Below, in pieces: positions 1 through 10,199 of a stretch of 64,000 nucleotides of DNA; position 1 is the first letter of the stretch; each line of letters opens with the position of its first letter. This DNA comes from Sycon ciliatum (taxonomy: Eukaryota > Porifera > Calcarea > Leucosolenida > Sycettidae). Both the position numbers and the translations under genes were made by a program. Below the pieces are notes generated by a model. That model ran no database searches and had not been told where the DNA came from. It worked only from the letters and a program-made list of their open reading frames with translations. The stretch lies in NCBI RefSeq assembly GCF_964019385.1, contig NC_088645.1:19822158-19886157 (forward strand), written 5' to 3'.

Positions 1-6
1 TGCGAC

Positions 7-2335
7 ATGATTGGTGATTCTCTCAGGATGATTCCTGTATCGTCCTCTCACGTCATCATTGCTGGAGATGTGAATGGAGAAAAAAACAGCCTCTGGTGCT
101 CAACAGACCATACATGCCCTGCTGGTGCTGCAATACAACGAGAGTTTGGCTGCTTCGGTCTTCAACAACTGGTGGCCACAAACACGCACACCGCACCTTC
201 AGGCTTGGACCTCACCTTCAGCAATCGTAGGCAACTAGTGTCGTCCATAGACACAGTCTGTGCTCTGGGTGCATCGGATCACCTCCTCATTTTATGCCAT
301 TTTGCTGTCCCCATGGACCCGCTTCCCTCTTGTGCTTCATCCAGGGATTGGGTGCAGGTATCTTCTGCCCGTAAGTACAATTTTAAGAGAGTGACACCTA
401 CCATTTGGGCGGGTATTGATGATGATGTAGCGGCAGTTGCCTGGCATACGGTTGTTTCGTCAGATGTGGACGAATCACTTGCAAATATTCAAACTGTTCT
501 AGACCGCATCTTTACGCAGCACATTAGTGTCCAGCACTACGAGCGTTGCTCCATCAGGGATACAGGGAGATCACGCCTGTCAAAACAACTTCCGCCCTGG
601 ATTAATGCGGAATTAAAAGGTGTTATCCGTCACAAGGCGGAACTTCACAGTCGGAGTAGGAAGTACCCAAGTCCTGTCAACATAATTTATATCTGTATAA
701 AAAGCAAGGAAATATTGTGAGGTCGCTGTCCCGTAAATGTCACCGGGAGTATATCCGAAAGCTGCAGGTCCTGATTTCCGATATCAGTAATCACCCTTCA
801 TTGCATCAATTCATTCGCAGGCAGAGATCTTCGGGAAATAGCCCTGGGATACCTGACCTCGCATCAAATGGAAAGTTGGCAGCAGACCCTGCAGCTAAAG
901 CTGAAGCTTTGAACGAGTAATTTGCATCAGTGGCGGTTGTTGACGACCCACGCATACCATTGCCGTCCTTAGACCAACACCCTTGCCTCCCGAATGCGTT
1001 TCGTGCTCCGATAATACCCACAGCTGGAGTGCGCAAAGCTGTTGCGAAGCTTAAGCTTAACACATCGCCTGGTATGGACGGCATCTCCAAAGAAGTTGTT
1101 AAGGCTCTAGCACCATCATTATCATATCCTCTATGTCTTCTATTGAATTTGTCTTTCAGAAAAGGGAGGTTTCCATCGGCATGGAAAGTGGCCAAAATAA
1201 CGCCAATATTTAAGGGCAAAGGTAGTAAAGCTACTCCTGGAAATTACAGGCCAATCTCTCTCTTATCATGCATTTAAAATTATGTGAACGAATATCTTAT
1301 GATCATTTGTATAGCCATGTTGCCCCTGCCATTCAACCTGCTCAGTCTGGCTTTTGTCGTGGAGACTCGACTTCACTGCAGCTGACTCGCCTTGTACAGG
1401 ACATTATCGGAGCAAGAGCAGAAAAGTTGTACACTGGCATTTGCTTCTTCGATCTTGCCAAGGCGTTTGACACAGTGTGGCATAGAGGTCTCTTGAGGAA
1501 GCTTAAAGTCATCTTTGACATCTCTGACACACCGTTGAAGTGGATAGAGAGCTATCTTTCAGGGAGAAGCCAGTTTGTGTCCGTGTCGGGCGCAGACTCT
1601 CCAAAGTTACCCGTGCTGTCGGGGGTGTCTCAGGGCTCAATCCTTGGACCATTGCTTTTTGTTTTGTATGTTAATGATCAACCACGTCATGTTTCTGGAA
1701 TGTCATTGTTTGGTGACGATACAGCTGCTTTGCGCCACTGTAAAACTGTCAAACAGCTTGAATCAGAGTTGCAAGGCGCGAGAAATATGATTGTCACCTG
1801 GATGTCCAGTTGGAGGCTTCAGGCAAACGTTTCAAAAACCAGAGTACTGTTTCTAACAGATTCTGCCTCAATGTTTAAGTTCACCTTTCCCAATTCACCC
1901 ACAGAAATTCAGACGGTACAGGAGCACACACACCTAGGGGTAATGTTCGATTCATCCATGTCCTGGTCGGCTCATGTAGATTACATTATTTTGTAATAAA
2001 GTCAGCCGTGCTCTTGGCTATATTAAAAGTCATTGTAAACATCTCTCTATTCCGTGCCGTTCAGCATAATTATATAAAATTTATCTCCTTCCATTGTTTG
2101 AATATGCTGCCACAGCCTGGTGTGGCTTAGCTAATGTCTTATCCGATTCCATTGAAGTTCATCATAAGAAAGTTCTAAACATGTTGTTCTCGAAGAAACC
2201 TTCCTCTCCCTCCAATACGTTGTACTTATTAGCTCAGACTACTCCGTTAGAGCAACGCCGGCTAACTTGCCTCTGTATATTGGTTCATCGAGTGCTCTTG
2301 GGTTGTGTTCCTGAACATATAAAACCTTAAACATG
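7..2335 (+). pseudogene. LINE (CR1/Jockey-like) endonuclease-reverse transcriptase, broken
   Basis: Decayed non-LTR retrotransposon polyprotein. Bases 7-720 read as the C-terminal part of an apurinic-like endonuclease (GDVN motif near the start, GASDH near residue 92). After an in-frame stop near 918 the reverse transcriptase follows (930-1277 and 1268-1996), with NYRPISLL, FFDLAKAFDTVWHRG, SGVSQGSILGPLLF and the catalytic box as FGDD rather than the usual FADD. Frameshifts lie near 1270 and 1990. The C-terminal region continues at 2094-2335 and resumes at 3054 after an insertion. Several disablements mean this copy cannot act by itself. The 5' end lies outside the window. Confidence 0.9.
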
Positions 2336-2394
2336 TAATACTCATAAAAAGGACACACTTCAGGCTCATTACAAACATCTTGAAAGTTTTTGTC

Positions 2395-2431
2395 TTCACA
2401 AGTATACTTTCAAGCCTTCTCATCAGGTGAA
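2395..2431 (-). ncRNA. Type-I hammerhead ribozyme (left arm, inverted copy)
   Basis: Mirror image of the right-arm motif in the inverted arm. On the minus strand it reads TTCAC, CTGATGA, a short spacer, GAAAGTATACTT, GTGAA. The same perfect stem I is kept. Two opposed ribozymes in one palindrome mean that transcripts from either strand would contain one. Confidence 0.6.
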
Positions 2432-2919
2432 ATACAGGCAAGGGAAAAGGAACAGGAACAGTGGATTAAATACAGTAAGAAGGTGGTAAAACAGCGCAAA
2501 AAGAAAGAAAGAAAGAAAGAAGATAGCTAAAGTAAACAGCGAAAATTGCAATAATGACACAAAGGTGCAAATGCGAGAAAACTCAATAAGCGCGACATGT
2601 AGTGCGACAACAAGAGACAACCACTGGACATACATGTAACTAACGAGGTTTTGACGACCTACCTAACAGCCTAAGTGTGAATTTGATTTGTTTCTGCTTG
2701 CAAAGGTTGGGTTGTCTTGCAAAGGTTGGGTTGTCTCTTGTTGTCGCACTACATGTCGCGCTTATTGAGTTTTCTCGCATTTGCACCTTTGTGTCATTAT
2801 TGCAATTTTCGCTGTTTACTTTAGCTATCTTCTTTCTTTCTTTCTTTCTTTTTGCGCTGTTTTACCACCTTCTTACTGTATTTAATCCACTGTTCCTGTT
2901 CCTTTTCCCTTGCCTGTAT

Positions 2920-2956
2920 TTCACCTGATGAGAAGGCTTGAAAGTATACTTGTGAA
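2920..2956 (+). ncRNA. Type-I hammerhead ribozyme (right arm)
   Basis: Core CTGATGA at 2925-2931 and GAAA at 2940-2943. Stem I TTCAC (2920-2924) pairs perfectly with GTGAA (2952-2956). Stem III is AGT/ACT around a two-base loop, and the predicted cleavage base is T2951. Stem II (GAAGGCTT) is very weak, as in minimal hammerheads of Penelope-like elements. The order stem I, core, stem II, GAAA, stem III, cleavage base, stem I is complete. Confidence 0.65.
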
Positions 2957-3412
2957 GACAAAAACTTTCAAGATGTTTGTAATGAGCCTGAAGTGTGTCC
3001 TTTTTATGAGTATTATCGCATTTTTGTCTCAGAGGAAACTGTTAAACATGTAACTGGTTTGTTTCGGGCCGCTCAACAAGAAACAAAGTGTCTCTTCCCA
3101 AGGCCAAGTCAACGCAATTCACAAGATCGCCTTTCTTCCAGGGCTACTGTGCGTGGCTACAACTTCCCGACTCGGTGAAGACTTCTGCATCATTGGAAGA
3201 ATTTAAAGTGAATCTGAGGGCCTGCTGATGACTGAGTGCACCATGATAATAAAAAAAACTAACCAATATAGCTTTTCGGCTGTTTCCTTTTCATGTATAT
3301 AATCTTCTCCTTCTTTTACCATGGTTGGCTATCACCCGCATCTTCCCGTTTTGGCTGCCATCGGAAGCCATAAGATGTTGATTAAATAAATAAATAACAT
3401 AACATAACATTT

Positions 3413-4114
3413 AGAAGAGAAAAGGACATTATGGATAGGAGTTAAGAGTAACTCTCCATCACTGTAACACGATACTATATACAGTCAGAAAGTGCAATAA
3501 CTAGGCACAAAACTGACAGAGTGCTGAGACATTCGACGTCTTGACACCTAACTTCAACACATCTCCGTAGCGCTAACCGACAGCCTTCCAACTTGGAAGG
3601 TTCAAGGTTATGGAAAGACCAAAGAGGGGAAGGCAAGCGCAACGAAAACGAGCAAAAGCTACAGTCCCAACGGATCAAAGAATGTCGATTGTTACTGGAC
3701 GATGACGAGACCAGTACGATATTTGACAAAGCGGTCTAACTACAATTCGAAGCAGCAAAGCAGCACACCGGCCAACTTGGGTGGGTCATAAATATCAAAG
3801 ATAAGTAAAGAAAGGGAAGCTTTGCGAAAACGAATTGTACAAGCCGAAAGCCAAACTCCTACAGTACTCCTCATGCATGACGTTGTGATGGACTAGTTGA
3901 CTACAAAACAAGTTCCATAACCTTGAACCTTCCAAGTTGGAAGGCTGTCGGTTAGCGCTACGGAGATGTGTTGAAGTTAGGTGTCAGGACGTCGAATGTC
4001 TCAGTACTTTGTCAGTTTTGTGCCTAGGTATTGCACTTTCTGACTGTATGTAGTATCATGTTACAGTGATGGAGAGTTACTCTTAACTCCTATCCATATG
4101 TCCTTTTCTCTTTT
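3413..4114. repeat. Fold-back MITE with about 190-bp arms
   Basis: The left arm (about 3413-3603) and right arm (about 3922-4114) are inverted copies. They include the phrases 'gttaagagtaactctccatcactgtaac' split over the arm and 'ccttccaacttggaagg', itself a palindrome at the inner end of each arm. No coding capacity seen. The same central module recurs near 4370-4490, 10495, 23210, 25050, 35580 and, degenerate, 54515. Confidence 0.75.
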
Positions 4115-4117
4115 AAA

Positions 4118-4195
4118 TTTATTTATGGCTTAACATCCGAGTTTATAAATAACATTATTATTATTTGAAACTCGGATGTTGAGCCATAAATAAAT
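4118..4195. repeat. Small palindrome between two fold-back MITEs
   Basis: An inverted repeat of about 26 bases (4120-4145 against 4168-4193, core ACATCCGAGTTT) sits between the two larger fold-backs, with an ATT-rich loop. Confidence 0.6.
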
Positions 4196-4202
4196 GTGGA
4201 AT

Positions 4203-4665
4203 AGAAGAGGACATATGGATACGAGTTAAGAGTAACTCTCCATCACTGTAACTGGATACTATATACAGTCAGAAAGTGCAATAACTAGGCACAAAACTGA
4301 CAAGAGTACTGAGACATTCGACGTCCTGACACCTAGCTTCAACACATCTCCGTAGCGCTAACCGACAGCCTTCCAATTTGGAAGTTGGAATCCACATTCT
4401 TTGTTTCGTTGGGACTGTGGCTTTTGCTCGTTTTCGTTGCGCTTGCCTTCCCCTCTTTGGTATTTCCATAACCTTGACCTTCCAAGTTGGAAGGCTGTCG
4501 GTTAGCGCTACGGAGATGTGTTAAAGTTAGGTGTCAGGACGTGGACTGTCTCAGTACTCTTGTCAGTTTTGTGCCTAGTTATTGCACTTTCTGACTGTAT
4601 ATAGTATCCAGTTACAGTGATGGAGAGTTACTCTTAACTCGTATCCATATGTCCTCTTCCTTTCC
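4203..4665. repeat. Second copy of the fold-back MITE
   Basis: Arms at about 4203-4385 and 4478-4660 repeat the arms of the preceding element, with a shorter centre. Together with its neighbours it makes a 1.25-kb run of palindromic sequence. Confidence 0.75.
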
Positions 4666-4669
4666 ACAT

Positions 4670-5940
4670 TATTATTATTTATTTATATATATATTTCTGC
4701 ACCTCGTGGCATGTCAAGACAGCCAATTGAATTGAGGAGAGGGTGAGACCAACTACGGAAGAAGAGAAAAAAGAAAATGAATAGCACGTACACAAAGTGG
4801 GAAGGGATTAGCAACTAACAAAGCAATGGGATGCTCAGCGAGCTATGCAACGGAAAAGGGGACTCTGACTTTGTTTACTGGGAGATACTGAAGTTTTGTA
4901 TGACGAGGGTACGGAATTTGGGCATATCTGGAGCTTGTCTAACACTGGGAGGAAGTTGGAGCTACGTGGAGTAGGAGGAAAAGAAAGGGGAATTTAGGAA
5001 TAGGGTAGACCTAGCTAGGGGAGACAAACGCAGCTTCGGGTGGTGCCACCTGAATTGAACCAATTAAGGGACTTTTAATGAGCAGGGTGCTGGTCAAGAA
5101 AAATTGAATGTGCCAGGGTGCACTTGGAAGCATCAAGGTAGTGTTGCAGAGTGGTAGTGGATGCAGCAGCATACAAGTCTAGATTTGAGATAATTATAAC
5201 GATCAGTACGAAATATGATGCGCAGTATACGGCGATGGAGAACTTCTAGTTTACCTATGTGGGGTTTGTAATGGTGGACCAGGCAGGGAAGCCGTACGTA
5301 AAGAGGGGAAGAATGTATGATTTATAAAAATTAATCCGGCAATTTTGGGGCAAATGGGACAAGTGACTTGATATTATGCCGACAGATCGGCATACTTTGG
5401 ACGAAACATGATCAGCATGGTGAGACCAGGAGAGGGAGGATCTATGACAATGCCAAGGTGTTTATGGTGGGGCGCTACAGAGATAGGGTGACCGGGATCA
5501 TCGGGAAAGTGGAAGATTGGCACTGGATCTGTGGGAGGGGAAAAAAGGAGGAGCTTGGTTTTGGTCACATTTGGCTTAAGGTACCAAGTGCTCATCCAGT
5601 GAACAATGTCGTTGATACAGGTCTGAACTTTGGGGTACAGGGTGGCGTGAGATGGGGAGGAAGCAAGGACAGTGGTATCATCTGCAAACAAAGAAATATT
5701 GGGAATTGCATACGGAAAGTCATTAACGTATGTGAGGAAGAGCAGGGGACCTAAAATGGAGCCCTGGGGTACTCCGGATGTCACAGACTCAGGGTCAGAT
5801 AAGGTTCCATTTACTGTGACCCACTGATTTCGGTCCAAGAGGTAGCTTGCTGTAGCTATCAAGAAGACGTTACGGACGGTAGCGCCTGGCGATAGCCAGA
5901 ATGAAGACAATGGAAGGTTTTGCTCTACGGAATTACGCAT
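4670..5940 (-). pseudogene. LINE copy 2, 5'-truncated reverse transcriptase
   Basis: Minus-strand reading 5940-5374 carries SGVPQGSILGPLLFLTYVND and the catalytic box LFADDTTVL, then the thumb region. The fingers and endonuclease are missing. A decayed C-terminus appears near 4985-4880 (WLQLPPSVRQAP, the WNxLP-type motif of CR1-like ORF2). The 3' end runs into a TATTATTTATTTATATA tract at about 4670-4690. 5' truncation is the usual outcome of target-primed reverse transcription. Confidence 0.85.
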
Positions 5941-6290
5941 GAAAATAACGTATGAACTGCACTAAATTTACATACTTAAAATCAAAAATCAAAATCAAAA
6001 ATCATTAAAAATCAGCGCTGTGGAGTTTAGATCTATTTGATATCAGCACGACTGTTAAATTAAGCATGCTTTGTTGCCTTGGAGACGTGTTGGCTGCATG
6101 CGCCAACCGCATGCTTCACGAACCAAAACCCCAGTTTCTATTTTTGTTTTAAAAGTAGTGTATACCTTATGTTTCGCGCAGCTTGAAAGTTGCCATGGAT
6201 AAATCCGGGAAATGCGAAAAATATTCTAAGTTCCGTAGAGAGATTTTCGATGGATATTCATGCGAAATTGCGTAGAGCGAAACCTCCCTA
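5941..6290. other. No recognised gene
   Basis: AT-rich sequence with short ATCAAAA direct repeats at about 5982-6010. Nothing else identifiable. Confidence 0.5.
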
Positions 6291-6542
6291 CAGTCCATTT
6301 CAAAACTATAGACGCGTACCTAGGCAAAAACCGTTAAGCCAGCATCTATACCACATAAAATCTGTGATCACTTTGTGCATAATTTTTTCCAAATTGGGCG
6401 TCTGTTATCCAATCCTTTAGAAACTATATGAGAGTAATTGTGGAGCGATCCTGAGCAATATTCCGAAAACTATTCTCAAAAAGTTCCAGCCAAATTTGAA
6501 ATATTTCAAAACCCTACGCGTCTATAGTTTTGAAATGCACTG
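6291..6542. mobile_element. Tc1/IS630-type MITE
   Basis: Flanking TA dinucleotides (6289-6290, 6543-6544) and about 28-base terminal inverted repeats starting CAGTCCATTTCAAAAC and ending in the matching complement. It shares its termini with the larger element at 34504-35428. Length 252 bases, no ORF. TA duplication plus CAGT-type termini indicate the Tc1/mariner/IS630 superfamily. Confidence 0.75.
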
Positions 6543-6550
6543 TAGTGATG

Positions 6551-6856
6551 ATGCAGCTGCGTGTATAGAGCGATTTCATATCGGTCACATGACCATCGAG
6601 GAGAGCCATGCAAGGTCCGACTCGTCTCAAATCCTGAATCTATGGGTCACGTGATGTTGACCATGGTAGTTGCACTGTCCACAACAAGCCATCATCACTT
6701 ATGATGCAGCTGCGTGTATAGAGCGATTTCATATCGGTCACATGACCATAGAGGAGAGCCATGCAAGGTCCGACTCGTCTCAAATCCTGAATCTATGGGT
6801 CACATGATGTTGACCATGGTAGTTGCACTGTCCACAACAACTTAACAAGCCATCAT
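6551..6856. repeat. Tandem duplication, 153-bp period, two copies
   Basis: The phrase ATGCAGCTGCGTGTATAGAG starts at 6551 and again at 6704, and similarity runs through both units. Each unit holds E-box palindromes: GGTCACATGACC at 6583 and 6736, GTCACGTGAT at 6646 with its variant at 6799. A further GTCACGTGAC lies at 6876. The block lies 0.5-0.8 kb upstream of the kinase-like gene. Confidence 0.8.
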
Positions 6857-7236
6857 CACTTACTGCGCAAATTTAGTCACGTGACAAAGGTATGAAACAT
6901 CTCATGTCAAAACATATATGCACTCTTGCTCATAATCATGCCAGTGTATCATTTTATTCTTGCTCATCTATGCATGTACATGTAACTACGGCGTTTAGTG
7001 TAGACACATTCAGGTACGACGCAAATACGAGACCTTTGAGGTCGGCAGAGCAGCCTGGCCGGCCACGCCACCACTTCTCGCATATATTCGGGAATATGGT
7101 GGACTTTCGTATAATAAAATACAAACTGTCAATATCCCAATACACACACTGCCGCCGGTATTCTGATATGCAATGCTAGTATCCCACAACACACTGCCAA
7201 TATGCGCACACACAAACACACTTTGCTAGACGCGGA

Positions 7237-7243
7237 TATAAAG
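7237..7243 (+). promoter_or_regulatory. TATA box of the kinase-like gene
   Basis: TATAAAG lies 100 bases before the ATG at 7343, which would place transcription start near 7265-7270 and leave a 5' UTR of about 75 bases. Position and sequence only. Confidence 0.5.
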
Positions 7244-7342
7244 CCCCGCTAAACACCACATTACGCTGACTGCTATAGGTGTTGTTATGTTGTTGGTAAC
7301 CGCTTGATAAGTCAATTATTAATTTTTTGCGCGTTTTTCGCT

Positions 7343-8596
7343 ATGGAGGGTGGTTTTGGTAGAGACGCTGAAGAAGGAGGAGCACCTAAACGTGCTCGTC
7401 AACGTGCTGCAGCAAGTGCCGCAGCAAACTCATGTGGAAGTGATCTTGAATTAGACGAATATGCCGTTGCTGCTGCTGCTGCTCCAAGTGATGGTGCATG
7501 TGGTGGACCAGAGGATCTTCTTTATCGTCACCGTCAACCAACGCGTGATGTCCAAGAATGGAATAGGCCAAGTCCGTATGCCGAGCGATACTTTTTCAGT
7601 GAACGTTCAGGTGAACAGTATAACACTACGCGTCGTTGTTTGGGAAGTGGGGAATTCGCATGTGTTGTTGTTGCTCGGAGCCAAAGTACCTTTCAAGATG
7701 TCGCCATCAAGATAAACAACCAGGCGAAAGGGCAGATTGAAAACGAAATAACAATCAATGAGAAGTTGGAGGCTTACGGAGGCTCCGAGAACATTTGCTT
7801 CATCTTGGACGTAGTGGCGACGGAAAACCCCGGAGGCCCGCCTCACAGACATATCGTAATGCCCATATACGGTAAGACCCTCCAGGACTATTTGATTTCA
7901 CCAAGCCAAGGCATGTACGTTCGTCCAGCGTCCGTGAAAAAGGAGATGACACGTCAGCTATTTTCAGGCCTGGCCTATATACATGACCACAACATCGTTC
8001 ACTCAGATCTGTCCTTTACCAACACTCTGGTAGACTTTGGCACCGGGCAGCTGAAGATCACAGACTTTGGCCATTCCACTTGCGATAACGAAACTATGTG
8101 TGACAAGTTAACAGATATCGGCAATTTAACTTGCGACGTCGTGCTTCCATTTTGGCTGGCGACAAGAGTAACTCGTTACAGAAAGGACCTGAAGCAGCTA
8201 CTAAGGAGTGATGCCAGGTTTTGCCCTGTGGCCAATGCAGCGTTGCCATACGCTTGTCCAGATGACATCGCCTGCCTCGCACAAGTGGTCAGTAGATATC
8301 CTGACCCCACCGGAATGCTGTCACCCATAGTCCAGGAGTGCGTCATGTACATACATAACTACATCCTCACACATCCCATGGCTGGCGATGGTGGAACGGA
8401 TATTCCTTCAGCCCTGCACGGCATCATGTCCTTGGGGCTACTATGTGGTAGACATGACGAACTGGACGCTCGATATATTTCCGACCTCCTGGAAGCGGTC
8501 TGTCCACATAAATCACGTGCAAGAGCGCAGCAATACATCAAAGCCAATGCACCACCAGAGCCGCCACCAAATGCCACAAGTGATGATGAATTCTAA
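7343..8596 (+). CDS. Intronless divergent protein-kinase-like protein, 417 aa
   Basis: Single-exon ORF from the ATG at 7343; an upstream in-frame TTG is not needed. The N-terminus has basic PKRARQR (15-21) and alanine runs (22-48). The kinase fold follows: glycine loop LGSGEFACVV (100-109), VAIK with Lys123, acidic helix C near 133-139, catalytic loop HSDLSFTN (220-227), DFG at 241-243. Asp222, Asn227 and Asp241 are kept, so catalysis is possible, but the HRD arginine is Ser and no clear APE motif is seen in the activation segment (269-280). The order of motifs and 'QLFSGLAYIHDHNIVH' resemble the CMGC/CDK branch; this placement is tentative. The tail ends acidic (SDDEF). Intronless structure in an intron-rich genome suggests a retrocopy or lineage-specific expansion. 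Substrate unknown. Confidence 0.85.
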   Translation: MEGGFGRDAEEGGAPKRARQRAAASAAANSCGSDLELDEYAVAAAAAPSDGACGGPEDLLYRHRQPTRDVQEWNRPSPYAERYFFSERSGEQYNTTRRCLGSGEFACVVVARSQSTFQDVAIKINNQAKGQIENEITINEKLEAYGGSENICFILDVVATENPGGPPHRHIVMPIYGKTLQDYLISPSQGMYVRPASVKKEMTRQLFSGLAYIHDHNIVHSDLSFTNTLVDFGTGQLKITDFGHSTCDNETMCDKLTDIGNLTCDVVLPFWLATRVTRYRKDLKQLLRSDARFCPVANAALPYACPDDIACLAQVVSRYPDPTGMLSPIVQECVMYIHNYILTHPMAGDGGTDIPSALHGIMSLGLLCGRHDELDARYISDLLEAVCPHKSRARAQQYIKANAPPEPPPNATSDDEF

Positions 8597-8603
8597 AGAG
8601 AAG

Positions 8604-8745
8604 GCTTCGTAGATGTGTGAGCGCTAGGTGTCAGGTCGTCGGATGACTGCATATGTCTGTCAGTGTTGTGCCTTGTTGTCGCACTATAATATTATGACTG
8701 AATTTTATGTCGTTGGTGGACTGTTAGTCATCACTCGTGTCTTTT
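8604..8745 (+). repeat. Arm fragment of the fold-back MITE family in the kinase 3' UTR
   Basis: The phrases around 'gcgctaggtgtcagg' and 'gtgccttgttgtcgcact' match the arms of the fold-back repeats at 3.4-4.6 kb and a piece at 40310-40390. It lies inside the inferred 3' UTR. Confidence 0.5.
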
Positions 8746-8785
8746 GACACGCTTAGTACTACAGGCTCACCAAGCGAGCACCCTA

Positions 8786-8791
8786 AATAAA
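8786..8791 (+). terminator. Polyadenylation signal of the kinase-like gene
   Basis: AATAAA 190 bases after the stop codon, with TG-rich sequence following at about 8812-8825. This fits a short 3' UTR. Confidence 0.5.
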
Positions 8792-8829
8792 AAATATTTC
8801 CAATGAGCACATGAGTGTGTGTAGCGTGA

Positions 8830-9253
8830 TGTCTTTGGAGATTGATGGAATTGGCAGGACAGGCACACGCCTGCCATACCAACGTGAAGCGTACATGTAA
8901 CTGTGATTGGCTAGCTAAGAAGAATATTCCCCATCCCTACCCGTGATAGCTAGCGGCCTGGTTACTGGCCACTCAACGTTAATAATAATATTCGCGGGAT
9001 CCGCGTCGGCATCGGCATCGCTTGAATGTTCAGAAACGCACGAACTAGCCTTCGCATCCGCAGGCCACCACTATGCCTGTTCACCTTAGTGGCAAATGCA
9101 GACCTCACAAGTACGTCAGGGGAGAGGAGGTTAGTCTCTCAACCAATCGGGCGTGTTAACCGCACATAACCCTGTAAACTGCATCCTTGTTATTCTCACT
9201 CCGAGCTGTGAGTACCCAGTTAACGGTGGGTGTCGGCGCAGTTCAACACGCGT
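8830..9253. other. No recognised gene
   Basis: Unique-looking sequence with one ATAATAATATT stretch. No ORF or repeat that I can place. Confidence 0.4.
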
Positions 9254-9740
9254 AAGGGGTCGTGCGTAATTATCGAAAAATTAAAAAATCCGTCCTCGTG
9301 CAAAATTGTCTCTGAACCACCCACCCATCCCCCATTTTTTCCCATTAATTTTTTGATCTTTACCGATGCCCAGCTCGAAAATAAGAACTCCTGACCCCAT
9401 GTTCACTGATTGCAGCTCTCCATGTACATGTATGTCAAGTACTAGTAGCTAAGTAAAGTGAGTAGGAGGTCTACCGACGGCTATGCACGTCCTACAACTA
9501 CATGAAGAGTCATGTACCGGTATAATTATCATACTGGTGTTTGCGATCCTACACTACGCGTATACGTCTACAGTGCACTATATGTCAGTGCAACAAGTGT
9601 ATGAAAGTCACTGAAGAAAGAAAAAAAAGAAAAAAGTACGAAAATCAAAAAATTAAATTCCGCCAGCGCCCTTCACCACCCATCTCCTTTCTGCCTGAGG
9701 ACGGATTTTTTAATTTTTCGAAAAATACCGACGACCCCTA
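9254..9740. mobile_element. MITE with about 45-bp terminal inverted repeats
   Basis: The left end AGGGGTCGT followed by an AATTTTTCGAT-type stretch and a CCGTCC box is matched in inverse at the right end (CGAGGACGG to ACGACCCCT). Length about 487 bases. Internal sequence non-coding. Superfamily not assigned because no clear target duplication is visible. Confidence 0.65.
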
Positions 9741-9767
9741 AAAGGTCTTTTTACACGCTCCCTGCTA

Positions 9768-9842
9768 CCAGCGTGGGTCTGGAACTCGTGACCTCATGAT
9801 TCGGAGGCAGGCCTGCAAACCAATCGGCCATATGCGTTAACA
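9768..9842 (-). repeat. tRNA-derived SINE head
   Basis: On the minus strand an A-box-like TGGCCGATTGGTT is followed about 35 bases later by a B-box-like GAGTTCCAGACCC, with a short CCTC/GAGG stem between. The cloverleaf is imperfect, so this is a tRNA-derived repeat or tRNA pseudogene rather than a functional tRNA. Confidence 0.5.
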
Positions 9843-10199
9843 GCAGCAAAACAGAGTGGCTTCACATCTCTGCCTCCACCACCGAATGGCCAAGATCCAA
9901 GCAACTTGGCTCTCTCTTGAGGGAAGAGGAGGACTTGAGCCGACGAATGGACCAAGCATCAACACCATTATTATTATTTATTATTATTACTTGCATGTAC
10001 GCGTTGGAGTCAACCATGCAAGCATGATCCACAACTTCGCTTATGCTGAACATGATAAACAGGACTATGACAGGGGAAAGAAATTGAGCTAGAACGATGA
10101 TACAATGATATAATTATCATATACAATGTAGCTCATGGGTATTGAAGATATGTCATTTACACCATATAGCCGAATGTATTCGCTCTGGATATGTCGACA

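Larger units (their letters stand above)
2339..3041. mobile_element. Fold-back element with 284-bp inverted arms and paired hammerheads
   Basis: Arms 2339-2622 and 2729-3012 are near-identical inverted copies: the same 60+ residue reading appears on opposite strands. They are separated by a 106-base spacer. The insertion is flanked by the 12-base direct repeat TTAAACATGTAA at 2327-2338 and 3042-3053, read as a target-site duplication within the LINE. About 29 extra bases lie beyond the palindrome on the right. No protein is recognisable. Each arm carries a hammerhead-like fold. A variable-length duplication plus hammerheads recalls Penelope-like pseudo-LTRs or animal retrozymes; the assignment is inference. 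Confidence 0.8.
1..3410 (+). mobile_element. LINE copy 1, interrupted by a palindromic insertion
   Basis: Extent of the first LINE. After the pseudogene's C-terminal region there is a 3' UTR with the phrase 'ttggctatcaccc', shared by the other LINE ends in this window. It terminates in an AAAT-rich tail followed by CATAA repeats at about 3380-3410. The 703-base insertion at 2339-3041 splits it; the interrupted protein resumes at about 3054 with a reading typical of the CR1-like C-terminus. The AT-rich simple-repeat tail is typical of CR1/L2-type elements. Confidence 0.8.

Noticed and set aside
2423-2928. Identical 60-70 codon hydrophobic ORFs on opposite strands (FFLSFFLFALFYH)
   Set aside because: Both arms of the palindrome translated; the phenylalanine-rich part is a TTTC microsatellite. 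No evidence of a membrane peptide.
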